Assembly (NCBI GenBank): GCA_016219025.1
Contig: JACRCM010000027.1
Span: 1 to 41,568, forward strand
Reading direction: 5' to 3'
DNA from: Deltaproteobacteria bacterium
Lineage (GTDB): Bacteria; Desulfobacterota; GWC2-55-46
Length of the DNA: 41,568 nucleotides
Both the position numbers and the translations under genes were made by a program. Positions 8,074 to 17,200 of this stretch are shown piece by piece; the first letter of the stretch is position 1; each line of letters begins with the position of its first letter. The notes below the pieces were generated by a model. The model was not told where the DNA came from. It was given only the letters and a program-made list of their open reading frames with translations, and made no database searches.

Positions 8074-8807
8074 ATGGAGAAGTTAAAGAATGAGCTTGAC
8101 GAACTGATAGACAGGCTTGAGAATACAGGTGATTTTCGCAAGGAAGTTGCTGAATTATATTCCGTCTTTCCTTTCAACGAGTATGAGTACGTAATATCGC
8201 ATCTGCTTGTCAGGGGTAAATTCACCCTGCGGGAATATTATGACTTGCGCAGGTCGTATATTGACCGCAATTTGTATCTATCCATCTTTGAGATTTCGTC
8301 GCCGCGGGGCCTCGGGGATGGCTGGGCGCGTGGACAGTTGATGCAGCTTGTGCCCGAGTTCAGGTTGCCGAGCAAGGAGTTGGACGCGGATTATTCCAAT
8401 CAATACGATTTGTGGCTGCCTCTCGCTGGCAAGAGCGGCGTTTATCGAGGCGTAAGGATCGAAATAAAGGCATCGAGGGCCGTTGATGTTGATAAGCCGC
8501 ATGAACCATTATACATCAAGGCCTTATCAGCGGATTCGAACAAAAAGTTTGATATCAGCAGATAAAGCCGGGATGCGCGGATGTGTTCGTATGGGTGGCG
8601 GTTTGGAGGGACAGGATAAGGTATTGGGTTTTGAATTCAAATGACGTGTCGGGGAATCGATATTTTTCCAACAAACAGCATAGAGGAAACGTAGGCGAAG
8701 GGCAGTTGCATCTGACGCGCGAGAATATCTCCGGCTTTGACAAGTATGAAGCGGCATCCACCGGCATAAAGCCAGCTGTAATCAGTGCATACAAGAGATT
8801 GAAGTGA
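8074..8807 (+). pseudogene. Restriction endonuclease, frameshifted
   Basis: The first frame (8074-8565) encodes 163 residues with a likely PD-(D/E)XK core: D112 in NQYDLWLP and E130-I-K132 in VRIEIKAS. It stops shortly after KKFDIS. The adjacent frame then continues without a start codon (QQIKPGCADVFVWVAVWRD...) to the stop at 8805-8807, ending in ISAYKRLK. One missing base near 8555 joins the two into a protein of about 244 residues. The core residues fall before the break, so the truncated form might fold, but loss of activity is more likely. ATG 8074 is preceded by AAAAGGG. No family name is assigned; position next to a methylase and the nuclease core support the role. Confidence 0.65.
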
Positions 8808-10231
8808 TGGATACCGGATTCAAGCGCGATAAATTCAACGACGAGTGCGGGGTCTTCGGCGTATACGGACACCCGGAGGCCGCTAATATCGCGTATCTCG
8901 GCCTCTACGCGCTACAGCACAGGGGCCAGGAGAGCGCGGGCATAGTCGCATCCGACGGCCACAGGCTCGGCTTTCACAAGGGGATGGGGCGCGTTGGAGA
9001 CGTCTTCAACGGCGACGTGCTCGGCTCCCTTCCAGGGGACTCGGCCATAGGCCACGTCCGGTACTCCACCGCAGGGGAATCGCACATCAGGAACGCGCAG
9101 CCCTTCGTGGTCGAGTACTCGCGCGGCTCCATCGCGGTGGCGCATAACGGCAACCTCGTCAACGCCGCGTTCCTACGCGACAAGTTCGAGGCGCACGGCT
9201 CGCTCTTTCAGTCCTCTATGGACACGGAGATAATCATACACCTCATCGCGTCCTGCTACGAAAATTCCATCACCGACAGGATTACCTACGCCCTGCGCGA
9301 GATAAAGGGCGCGTACTCGCTTCTCTTTCTGACCGAGGAGATGATGATCGCCGCGCGGGACCCGCACGGGTTCAGGCCGCTGTCGCTCGGCAGGCACAAG
9401 GGCGGCGCTTATGTGGTTGCCTCCGAGACCTGCGCCTTCGATCTTATCGAGGCCGAGTTTGTCCGCGACATCGCGCCCGGCGAGATGCTCGTCATCGGGA
9501 GGGGCAAGGGGCCGGCCTCCTATTTCCCGTTCGGGAGGGGCGCGGTCGCGCCCAAGCCGTGCGTATTCGAGTTCATCTATTTTGCGCGGCCAGACTCGAC
9601 TGTCTTCGGCGCGAACGTCTATGACGTCCGCACGAGGCTCGGCGAGAGGCTGGCCAGGGAGCACCCGGTTAAGGCCGACATCGTCATACCGGTGCCGGAC
9701 TCAGGCGTCCCGGCGGCCATCGGCTTCGCGCGGGCCTCAGGCATCCCGTTCGAGATGGGGATAGTCAGGAACCATTACGTCGGCAGGACGTTCATCGAGC
9801 CGAAGGATTCCATCAGGCACTTCGGCGTCAAGATAAAGCTCAACGCGATAAGGGACGTGATACGCGGCAAGCGGGTCGTCGTCGTGGACGATTCCATCGT
9901 CAGGGGGACGACCTCCAGGAAGATCATCAGGATGATACGTGACGCGGGCGCCGCCGAGGTGCACATGCGGATAAGCTCTCCGCCGACCGTCTCCGCCTGC
10001 CATTACGGGATAGACACCCCGCGCGTGACGGAGCTTATCGCCGCCAAGAAATCGAACGAGGAGATAAGGGCGTTCATAACGTCCGACACGCTCGGGTACC
10101 TGAGCGTGGCCGGGCTTTACGGCGCGGTGGTGGCGGCGGGCGGGAGCTTTTGCGACGCCTGCTTCACGCGCTCATACCCGGTTGACGCGTTGAATGAGGA
10201 GATGGTCCCGCAACTCGCGTTGTTCAAGTAA
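8807..10231 (+). CDS. purF: Amidophosphoribosyltransferase
   Basis: 474 residues. PurF makes 5-phosphoribosylamine from PRPP and glutamine, the committed step of purine synthesis. A 13-residue propeptide precedes the catalytic Cys14 in [18 protein letters not shown] and VAHNGNLVN follow in the glutaminase domain. [16 protein letters not shown] is the PRPP-binding loop. Cysteines in [16 protein letters not shown] and CDACF match the [4Fe-4S] ligands of the Bacillus-type enzyme, so it is probably oxygen-sensitive. The start overlaps the endonuclease stop (TGATG); GTG 8804 is an alternative two codons... one codon upstream. Confidence 0.95.
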   Translation: MDTGFKRDKFNDECGVFGVYGHPEAANIAYLGLYALQHRGQESAGIVASDGHRLGFHKGMGRVGDVFNGDVLGSLPGDSAIGHVRYSTAGESHIRNAQPFVVEYSRGSIAVAHNGNLVNAAFLRDKFEAHGSLFQSSMDTEIIIHLIASCYENSITDRITYALREIKGAYSLLFLTEEMMIAARDPHGFRPLSLGRHKGGAYVVASETCAFDLIEAEFVRDIAPGEMLVIGRGKGPASYFPFGRGAVAPKPCVFEFIYFARPDSTVFGANVYDVRTRLGERLAREHPVKADIVIPVPDSGVPAAIGFARASGIPFEMGIVRNHYVGRTFIEPKDSIRHFGVKIKLNAIRDVIRGKRVVVVDDSIVRGTTSRKIIRMIRDAGAAEVHMRISSPPTVSACHYGIDTPRVTELIAAKKSNEEIRAFITSDTLGYLSVAGLYGAVVAAGGSFCDACFTRSYPVDALNEEMVPQLALFK

Positions 10232-10242
10232 GATGCCGTTGT

Positions 10243-10267
10243 CCGCGGCCGTGAACAGTGGCCGCGG
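10243..10267 (+). terminator. Hairpin after purF, possible terminator
   Basis: CCGCGGCC (10243-10250) pairs perfectly with GGCCGCGG (10260-10267) around a 9-nt loop, 11 bp after the purF stop. There is no run of T after it, so it may be a pause or mRNA-end hairpin and not a full intrinsic terminator. Confidence 0.4.
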
Positions 10268-10294
10268 CGTTACATAAAGCAACGAGGAGGTATC

Positions 10295-11263
10295 GTGAAT
10301 ATGGACAGGTTGACAGTGACAGCGTTACGTTGGACAAGGCCGCTTGCCGCCGTCATCGCCGTGCTGGCGGCCTCGGCGATAGTTTTCGCGCCGGCGTATT
10401 CCATCGCCGCTTCCAAGGCCGGTGATTCCAAGAATCCTCCGCCGGCGCAGGATGCGGGCGCGCCGGGGCCGGGCAAGGATGCGGGCACCGGCAAGGAAGA
10501 GAAGAAAAAGGCCGCGGAGCCCGCCAAGGGAGAACTCGTAAAACTGGACTGGCTCAAGGGGCCGGTAAAGGATAAGAGCGAACTGCCGTCCTTCAAGATG
10601 ATCTATGTCAAGGGCAAATGCTTCGACATGGGAGACTGGACGGGCGACGGAGATGACGACGAGAGGCCCGTCCATAAGGTCTGCCTCTCCAATTATTACA
10701 TAGGCGAGACCGAGGTGACGCAAAAACTATTCGCGGCGGTGCTCGGGTTCATCCCGAACGAGGCCAAATTCCTCGGGCCGGACAATCCGGTCGGTTCGGT
10801 AACCGCGCCCATGGCAAGGGGCTTCATCAAGAGGCTTAACGAATTGACGAAGGGGTATTACCGCCTGCCGACCGAGGCGGAATGGGAGTTTGCCGCAAGG
10901 GGCGGCGGCAAGACCGAGAGGTGGGCCGGCGTTGACAATGAAGATACGCTCGCGGACTACGCATGGTTCTCGGAGAACTCGGACGGGACCCTGCACCCGG
11001 TCAAACAAAAGAAGCCCAATGGATACGGCATCTACGACATGACCGGCAACGTCTGGGAGCTGACCGAGGACTACTTCGACTTCGATTATTACCAGAGGAG
11101 CTCGCAGCGCGATCCCCTTAATATGGAATATACGACGTGGAACTCGATGCGCGGCGGCTCCATTGCGGATGAACCCTTCTGGATGCGCGCCACCTACAGG
11201 TACGGCATCGAAATGCATAAGGCCTCCGCCTCGGCCAACGTCGGTTTCAGATTGGCGGAGTAG
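10295..11263 (+). CDS. Secreted formylglycine-generating-enzyme-like (FGE-sulfatase) domain protein
   Basis: 322 residues with a signal peptide (hydrophobic residues about 17-35), a low-complexity Pro/Ala/Lys linker, then an FGE-sulfatase domain from about residue 95: ETEVTQKLFAAVLG, YYRLPTEAEWEFAARGG, GIYDMTGNVWELTEDYF, MRGGSIADEPFWMR, VGFRLAE. True FGEs use Cys residues in the C-terminal part to oxidise sulfatase cysteines; no Cys is seen there, so this is probably a non-catalytic binding or structural version. GAGGAGG (10284-10290) precedes both GTG 10295 and ATG 10301; either may be the start. It lies ahead of the envelope-signalling genes but 300 bp away from them. Confidence 0.75.
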   Translation: MNMDRLTVTALRWTRPLAAVIAVLAASAIVFAPAYSIAASKAGDSKNPPPAQDAGAPGPGKDAGTGKEEKKKAAEPAKGELVKLDWLKGPVKDKSELPSFKMIYVKGKCFDMGDWTGDGDDDERPVHKVCLSNYYIGETEVTQKLFAAVLGFIPNEAKFLGPDNPVGSVTAPMARGFIKRLNELTKGYYRLPTEAEWEFAARGGGKTERWAGVDNEDTLADYAWFSENSDGTLHPVKQKKPNGYGIYDMTGNVWELTEDYFDFDYYQRSSQRDPLNMEYTTWNSMRGGSIADEPFWMRATYRYGIEMHKASASANVGFRLAE

Positions 11264-11567
11264 CCCCTGGGCGCAAGACCGCATTTTTGAGTTATGCTTG
11301 TAATATCAAGGAGGCCCTGGTTAATTCCTTGATGCCGTTATCGGTTGCCGGTTATCCTTGGCGGGAGCAGGTTGCAACCACACCTGTCCAAGATGAGTTT
11401 TTAAAAGAAGCCTCAACCGGTTAAAATATGTTTTTCCGATAACCAGTTACGATATAGGGCTACGATTCACAAAGCAGCTCTAATAGAGTTGCTTTGTGAA
11501 TCTGTAAATCGCGTCGCTATAGTTTCACGCGCCGGTCTTAATAACCATCCGCCGGAGGTCTCTTAAC
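11264..11567. repeat. Intergenic region with three palindromic repeats, no gene
   Basis: This 304-bp gap holds an ATAACC-type repeat (11335-11357 with partner 11436-11450). It also holds a near-perfect 39-bp hairpin at 11464-11502 (19-bp arms, one G-T wobble, 1-nt loop) that belongs to the GATTTACA/TAGCTCTA family. No coding region is visible. Confidence 0.6.
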
Positions 11568-12224
11568 GTGGGGTCCAATCTCCGTAGCGCCGCTTGCTGG
11601 AAAAAGACAACCCTGCCGCGCCTCGGCAGTGCCGCCCTTGCGGCCGTCGTTATCGCCGCCCTGTGTCTGGGCGGCTGCGCCGCCGTAGGGTCGCAGCCTC
11701 CCTATCAGGACGTCCTTGCGCAATGGACCCGTTCAGAGAAGGTCTTCGTGGGGCTCGACGCAAGGATTTATCTGAGCGCCACGTACAAAGACCCTTCATT
11801 CATAGCGTCCTACGTGGACAGGTATGCGGCCGCGTATAAGCTCGACGACGCCTACAAGGCGGCGCTCCTTGAACGCGAAAAGGAGGAGGCCGAGCGGTAT
11901 AACGAGTTCTTCGCCGCCGTCTACACGCCTGAGGATTCGTGGAACGACCTGCAGAATAAAGACTCCATCTGGAGGCTCTACCTCGAGGACGGCACAGGGG
12001 CGAGGCTGGCGCCCATATCCATCACCCGCGTCGATAAAAGCGACCCGCTTCTGCGCGAGTTCTTTCCATACTTCGACATGTGGAGCTCCGGTTACAGGGT
12101 CAAGTTTCCGAAGTACTCCGACGCCGGCGCCGAGCCTATACCCGGCCCCTCCACCATGTATTTGCGGCTTACCGTGACCGGCATCATGGGCGAGGGAAAC
12201 CTTCTATGGAGGTTCAAAGAATGA
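11568..12224 (+). CDS. Lipoprotein of unknown function
   Basis: 218 residues. A signal peptide ends in a lipobox (CLGGC, the lipidated Cys being about residue 37), so the protein is predicted to be anchored to a membrane in the envelope. The rest is a soluble region with a charged helix (EREKEEAERYNEFF) and no domain I can name. The GTG at 11568 follows GGAGG at 11554-11558. Its stop overlaps the start of the FecR gene (ATGA), which ties it to the FecR/CHASE2 signalling pair; an accessory sensor or partner role is inference. Confidence 0.7.
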   Translation: MGSNLRSAACWKKTTLPRLGSAALAAVVIAALCLGGCAAVGSQPPYQDVLAQWTRSEKVFVGLDARIYLSATYKDPSFIASYVDRYAAAYKLDDAYKAALLEREKEEAERYNEFFAAVYTPEDSWNDLQNKDSIWRLYLEDGTGARLAPISITRVDKSDPLLREFFPYFDMWSSGYRVKFPKYSDAGAEPIPGPSTMYLRLTVTGIMGEGNLLWRFKE

Positions 12225-13264
12225 CAAGATGCCTGCGGTTTTTTTTGTTGTCCGTTCTGCTTCTCGTCCCCGCGTTGAGCTACGGCGCCACGGCCACCAT
12301 AGACGCCGCAAACGGAGTCGTTTATTTCAAGGCAAAGGGTTCTCCCTCATGGGGGCTTACTGAAAAGGGGAAGGCCGTCGAGGAAGGGGACCGGATAAAG
12401 ACCGGGAGCGACGGCAGGGCGAGCCTCGTCTTCGCGGACTCGACGAAGCTCATGCTCGGCAACGACACCGAACTGGAGGTCACGGAATTTCTCCTCAAGC
12501 CCAGGAAGAGGAGCGCCGTCTACTCGGTCTCTACGGGCAAGGTCAGGGCGGTCGTGGCCAAGTTCGCTGGCAAGAGCGACATAAAGGTAAAGACCCCGAC
12601 GGGCGTGGCGGGCGTCAAGGGCACGGACTTCATCGTGATGAACCAGGGCGACGCGAACGTAATCTTCGGCAAGGAGGGCAAGGTCGACGTGGCCGGAGAC
12701 GGCGGCGGGACGGTCAAACTCAGCGCCGGCAAGATGACGGAGAACACCAGGGGGGCATCTCCCATAACCCCGGTCGCGGTCGAGCCGGGCACCGCCCTTG
12801 CCGACGCGAGGGCCGAACTCGAGGCCGTCACGGACGCAAACGCGCCGGTGGAGTGGGAGCGCGCGGGCAAACTGCCCGACGTGCTTGCGAGGTGGAACAT
12901 CAACTACGGCCATTACCTTGCGGAGAGCAAGAGGTACAAAGAGGCGCTCGACGTGTTTAGGATAGCGATAGACCTGTCCACGGCTCCGTCCACGAGGGCC
13001 GAGGCGCATCTTGAACGGGGCACCGTGCTCTCGCTCTACATGAACGACCAGCGCTCCGCGCTCGCCGAGTATAACGAAGTCATCGAGAAGTATCCCGAAG
13101 TGCCGTTCGTGGCCAATGCCCTCTATTCCGCCGGGAAGATAGACATGGACGCGGGGAATAAGGCCGAGGCCGTCCGTCTCTTCAAGAGATATCTGAGTGA
13201 ATTTCCGCAAGGCCCCCACAGGACGACGGTCGAGCAATTGTTAAGGTCGATGGAGGCCGATTGA
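12221..13264 (+). CDS. FecR-domain protein with TPR repeats, secreted
   Basis: 347 residues. A signal peptide (about 1-22, ending LSYGA) is followed by a FecR domain at about 30-185 (GVVYFKAKG, GDRIKTGSDGRASLVFADST, VKTPTGVAGVKGTDFIV). Tetratricopeptide-like repeats occupy about 225-345 (YKEALDVFRIAIDL, AEAVRLFKRYLSEFP). This FecR type is not an iron sensor; it commonly sits beside CHASE2 adenylate cyclases and is thought to act as a periplasmic ligand or partner. The ATG at 12221 was chosen for TGGAGG upstream and the 4-bp overlap with the lipoprotein. Its stop overlaps the cyclase start. Confidence 0.85.
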   Translation: MTRCLRFFLLSVLLLVPALSYGATATIDAANGVVYFKAKGSPSWGLTEKGKAVEEGDRIKTGSDGRASLVFADSTKLMLGNDTELEVTEFLLKPRKRSAVYSVSTGKVRAVVAKFAGKSDIKVKTPTGVAGVKGTDFIVMNQGDANVIFGKEGKVDVAGDGGGTVKLSAGKMTENTRGASPITPVAVEPGTALADARAELEAVTDANAPVEWERAGKLPDVLARWNINYGHYLAESKRYKEALDVFRIAIDLSTAPSTRAEAHLERGTVLSLYMNDQRSALAEYNEVIEKYPEVPFVANALYSAGKIDMDAGNKAEAVRLFKRYLSEFPQGPHRTTVEQLLRSMEAD

Positions 13265-15393
13265 AACCGGTCCGCGCCATCCGGCCCGGAGACAGGACGG
13301 TATTTCTCCTTCTGGCCGCGTCGTGCGCCGCGTTGACGCTCCTCGCCTATCTCTACAGACCCGCCTTTTTGACCCTCCTCGACCTAAAGGCGTCCGACGC
13401 GATGCTTTCAGTGCGCGGGAGTTCCACAGCGCCGAAAGAGGTCGTCATCGCGGCCATCGACGAGAAGAGCGTAAACGAGCTCGGCAGGTGGCCGTGGTCA
13501 AGGGAGGTCACCGCCGGGCTGATAACCGTGCTCAAACCGGCCCGCGTTACGGCCCTCGACATAGTCTTCTCCGAAAAACAGAACGCGGCGGCGGACGGGG
13601 CGCTTGCAAGGGCGGTCGAGTCCTCGGGGAACGTCGTGCTCGGTTATTTTTTCAGGGACGACTCCACCGAGCAGCCGTCCGAGGCCGCGCTCTCCCAGAT
13701 AAAAACCTCATCCATAAATCTCATAAATATAGTCGGCGGCCAGGCCGCGGGCGATAGGCCCTTTCCGGGGCCGGAACTCTCAGGCGTGGAGACGAACATA
13801 GACGTTATCGGACGGGGCGGCGCGGGCTTCGGGTCATTCAACGCCGACCCGCAGGACGACGGCATCTACAGGACGGCCAATCTCGTCTATAAATACGGCG
13901 GCGACCTCTACCCGTCGCTCCCGCTTGAGGCCCTCCATAGATACCTCGGCGGCGACGTGATGCTCAACGCCGCGCCGTTCGGCATCGACGGCGTGACGGT
14001 CGGCGATAGAGGCATACCGGTGGACGAGCAGGGCGCGTTCACGCTCAACTTTTACGGGGGCGGAGGCGCGTTCGCCACGTATTCGGCGGTCGATCTGATA
14101 AAGGGCAGGGTGAGCGCCGGCGCGATAAAGGATAAACTCGTCTTCGTGGGCGTGACCGAGCGGGCGATATACGACATCAGGCCCACGCCGGTGGACGCAT
14201 ATTTTCCGGGCGTTGAGATACACGCCACGGTGGCGGGCAACGTCTTGCAGGGGCGCTATCTCATCCATGACGCGAGGGTCGTGGTGCTCGATCTCGCGCT
14301 GGTCTTCGTGCTCCCGCTCGCGCTTGCGGCGATAATAGGCCTGGCCCCGCGCACATACATAAGCCTTGCCGCCGGGCTCTGCATCCTCGCGGCGCTCATT
14401 GCCTTCGACTACTACCTCTTTGCGCGGCGCGGCGTCAAGCCCGACGCCGTATATCCCGGCCTCTCCCTCATACTCGCGTATCTCTCGTGCGAGGCGTACC
14501 GGAACGTGGTGGTGGAGAAGAAGGGCAGGTATCTTAAAAAGGCGTTCTCCCAGTATGTATCGCCCGACCTCGTATCCGAGATAATAAGAGACCCGGATAG
14601 GCTCAAGCTGGGCGGAGAGAAGCGCGTCGTGACGGTGCTATTCTCCGACATACGCGGGTTTACTACCATCTCGGAGAAATTGCCGCCGGACGAGCTCGTC
14701 ACGCTCCTCAACGAGTATCTTAGCCCCATGACGCGGATAGTCCTCGATGAAAAGGGCCTCCTTGACAAATACATCGGGGATGCGATAATGGCCATATTCA
14801 ACGCGCCGCTCACGATACCCGACCATCCGATGCGCGCCTGCGCGGCGGCGGCGAAGATGATGCCGAGGCTTGAGGAACTCAACGCCGGATGGGCGCGCAA
14901 GGGCTATCCGGCCATAAAGATCGGCGTCGGCGTAAACACGGGCGAGGCGGTCGTGGGGAATATGGGCGCGGAGCTCAGGTTCGACTACACGGGCATAGGG
15001 GACACCGTGAACCTTGCCTCGCGCCTCGAAGGGTTGAACAAGCTCTACGGCACGCGCATCATCGTGAGCGAATTTACATACGAGCAGGTAAAGGACGCCT
15101 TTTTATTCAGGGAACTCGACCTCGTCCGAGTCAAGGGCAAGGCTAAGCCCGTGGGCCTCTATGAGCTGACGGGCGGGACGGATAGAGACCGCGGGATATG
15201 CGCGGCGTTCGCGGAGGCGCTGGCGCTCTACAGGGCATGGAGGTTCGAGGATGCGAGGAAGAAGTTCGCTCTCTTGCTCGAAAGGTTGCCGGACGATGGG
15301 CCGTCCAAGCTTTACCTGACGAGGTGCGATGAATTTCTCGCAACCCCGCCCCCGCCTGACTGGGACGGTGTATACGTGGCCAAGACGAAGTGA
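13261..15393 (+). CDS. CHASE2-domain class III adenylate/guanylate cyclase
   Basis: 710 residues: one N-terminal membrane helix (about 13-32), a periplasmic CHASE2 sensor domain (about 35-330, with DEKSVNELGRWPWSRE and GRWPWSR-type core), three membrane helices (about 338-420), and a class III cyclase domain (about 455-640). VTVLFSDIRGFTTISE carries the metal-binding Asp and DKYIGDAIMAIFNAP the second; DYTGIGDTVNLASRLE completes the site. It should make cAMP or cGMP in response to an envelope signal. A short TPR-like tail follows. TTG start at 13261 behind GGAGG, overlapping the FecR stop. Confidence 0.92.
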   Translation: MKPVRAIRPGDRTVFLLLAASCAALTLLAYLYRPAFLTLLDLKASDAMLSVRGSSTAPKEVVIAAIDEKSVNELGRWPWSREVTAGLITVLKPARVTALDIVFSEKQNAAADGALARAVESSGNVVLGYFFRDDSTEQPSEAALSQIKTSSINLINIVGGQAAGDRPFPGPELSGVETNIDVIGRGGAGFGSFNADPQDDGIYRTANLVYKYGGDLYPSLPLEALHRYLGGDVMLNAAPFGIDGVTVGDRGIPVDEQGAFTLNFYGGGGAFATYSAVDLIKGRVSAGAIKDKLVFVGVTERAIYDIRPTPVDAYFPGVEIHATVAGNVLQGRYLIHDARVVVLDLALVFVLPLALAAIIGLAPRTYISLAAGLCILAALIAFDYYLFARRGVKPDAVYPGLSLILAYLSCEAYRNVVVEKKGRYLKKAFSQYVSPDLVSEIIRDPDRLKLGGEKRVVTVLFSDIRGFTTISEKLPPDELVTLLNEYLSPMTRIVLDEKGLLDKYIGDAIMAIFNAPLTIPDHPMRACAAAAKMMPRLEELNAGWARKGYPAIKIGVGVNTGEAVVGNMGAELRFDYTGIGDTVNLASRLEGLNKLYGTRIIVSEFTYEQVKDAFLFRELDLVRVKGKAKPVGLYELTGGTDRDRGICAAFAEALALYRAWRFEDARKKFALLLERLPDDGPSKLYLTRCDEFLATPPPPDWDGVYVAKTK

Positions 15394-15449
15394 CGGGGCG
15401 GGGTTTACACGGCGCTGTTTTTCTGGTATGTAATCATAAGGGGCCTGTT

Positions 15450-17144
15450 ATGATGAAAAAGACATTCGTTATTTTTCTCCTCCTCCTGACGATGCCGCTG
15501 TGCTCTTACGCATCCACCCTCGTCCTCGAGGGGAGGACGGCGAACGAGGTCGAGGTCACGCAGGAGAGGGTATTTTCCACGCCAAGCGAGGGGCTGCGTA
15601 AACTCGTCTTCAGGTTCGCGTCTCCCGCCGAATGGAAGGGGCTGACCCTTACGCAGAGTCTGACGAAACACACGGTAGATTATACGCCTAAGCCCGACTC
15701 GGTCGCCGCCGACAAGGACGCCTACGGCAATACCTTCACCGTGGCCACGTGGACGAACCTCAAGCAGGACGCGGTCGTAAGGGAGCGGTTCACCGTGGCG
15801 CTCGATATAACCCTCAAGGAGATGAAGAGCAACGCGCCGTTCCCGCTCAAGGTCAGCGAAATACCGGCGGACGTCTCGGTCTATCTCAAACCCACGGAAC
15901 AAGTGCAGTCGGAAGACGCGGATATAAAGAAGCTCGCGGCCTCGCTCACAAAAGACAAGGCGACCGAACAGGCCGCGGTCATGGCCGTGCTCGACTGGGT
16001 CGTCGATAATATAAAATACAAGACCCCGATACCCGATTACAGCGCCGCGTGGACTCTTCAGACCAGACATGGCAACTGCCAGAACTACGCGCACCTCTCC
16101 ATCGCGCTTTTGCGTTCTCTCGGCGTCCCGGCGCGCATAGTCGGCGGACTCGCCCTCGGAAAGACGTGGAAGGTGCCTATAGAGGGCGGCACGCTCCAGC
16201 AGTCCATCGGGCAGGGCGGACACGCATGGATGGAGGTCTGGTACCCTGACCTTGGGTGGGTGCCGTTCGACGCGCAGCAGAGCCACCTCTTCGTCGGCCC
16301 AAGGCACGTCAAGCAGACAGTTGGGCTCGATTCGACCGACGTAAACGACTCATGGAGAGCGGCTCCCGTGTTGCCGCCCTTCAAAGAGGACATCTCCGCC
16401 GAGTATATCAAGGACGATATCGAACTCGCGCTCAAGAAGGAGCTACTGGGGCCGTCGAGCTACATAATGACCGGAAACGTCGAGATAACCGCGCCCGTTG
16501 CAACTGAGCCTCTAAAGCCCGCTCCTCCTCCGCCGGAGCCCGTTAAAAAACCAGAGGAGACAGCGCGTCCGGTTGCCCCGTCCGGGCCGGTGGAGTTCGG
16601 CAACCTCGATTTTCCGGCGCTCATGGATTTCTCCGTCAAGTCCGGCTCCAATGTAGGCAGGAAGACCTTTGACAAGGAGACGGCAGAGTATGTGACCGGG
16701 GACGCGACCTTCGCTCAGGCGTTCACGGTTGAGGGCGACCTCAGGCTCGATGCGGTCTCGCTCGCCATGCACAAGTTCGGCGGCAGGCTGGGGAGCCTCT
16801 GGATAGACGTGGTGAAGGACGAGGGAGGACGCCCCGGTGCCGAGGGCACGCGGAGTATGCCGCTGTTCCTCGATGCCGTCAAATATTATCCGGGGTACAA
16901 GTGGTTCGACTTCAGGTTCGCCGCGAGCGCCGAAGACCAGCCCGTGCTCAAGCCCGGCAAATACTGGATAATACTCAGGCGCTCAAAAGACGCCATCGTG
17001 AACTGGTATTACACGCCGGGCAATCAATACGGCGGGGCAGGGGACGCGCGCTCCACTGCCACGGGCATAGACTGGTCGAACGTCCTGAACTATGACTTCA
17101 ACTTCAAGGTCAAGGGCGCATACATAAAGAGCGGCGGGGCGTAG
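15450..17144 (+). CDS. Secreted transglutaminase-like (cysteine protease fold) protein
   Basis: 564 residues with a signal peptide (MMKKTFVIFLLLLTMPLCSY). The transglutaminase core has Cys at about 209 (HGNCQNYAHLS), His at about 257 (GGHAWMEVW) and Asp at about 273 (VPFDAQQ), a complete triad. Bacterial members are usually proteases or peptidoglycan/protein modifiers. A Pro-rich linker (about 350-375) leads to a C-terminal region of about 180 residues that looks like a beta-sandwich binding domain. Start chosen at ATG 15450 behind AAGGGG; the frame from 15390 would overlap the cyclase. Likely in the same operon as the cyclase. Confidence 0.85.
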   Translation: MMKKTFVIFLLLLTMPLCSYASTLVLEGRTANEVEVTQERVFSTPSEGLRKLVFRFASPAEWKGLTLTQSLTKHTVDYTPKPDSVAADKDAYGNTFTVATWTNLKQDAVVRERFTVALDITLKEMKSNAPFPLKVSEIPADVSVYLKPTEQVQSEDADIKKLAASLTKDKATEQAAVMAVLDWVVDNIKYKTPIPDYSAAWTLQTRHGNCQNYAHLSIALLRSLGVPARIVGGLALGKTWKVPIEGGTLQQSIGQGGHAWMEVWYPDLGWVPFDAQQSHLFVGPRHVKQTVGLDSTDVNDSWRAAPVLPPFKEDISAEYIKDDIELALKKELLGPSSYIMTGNVEITAPVATEPLKPAPPPPEPVKKPEETARPVAPSGPVEFGNLDFPALMDFSVKSGSNVGRKTFDKETAEYVTGDATFAQAFTVEGDLRLDAVSLAMHKFGGRLGSLWIDVVKDEGGRPGAEGTRSMPLFLDAVKYYPGYKWFDFRFAASAEDQPVLKPGKYWIILRRSKDAIVNWYYTPGNQYGGAGDARSTATGIDWSNVLNYDFNFKVKGAYIKSGGA

Positions 17145-17200
17145 GCCGTGCGTCAATCCATCGCCACAAATCCATCAGGAACCGGAGGCTTCGACACTCA

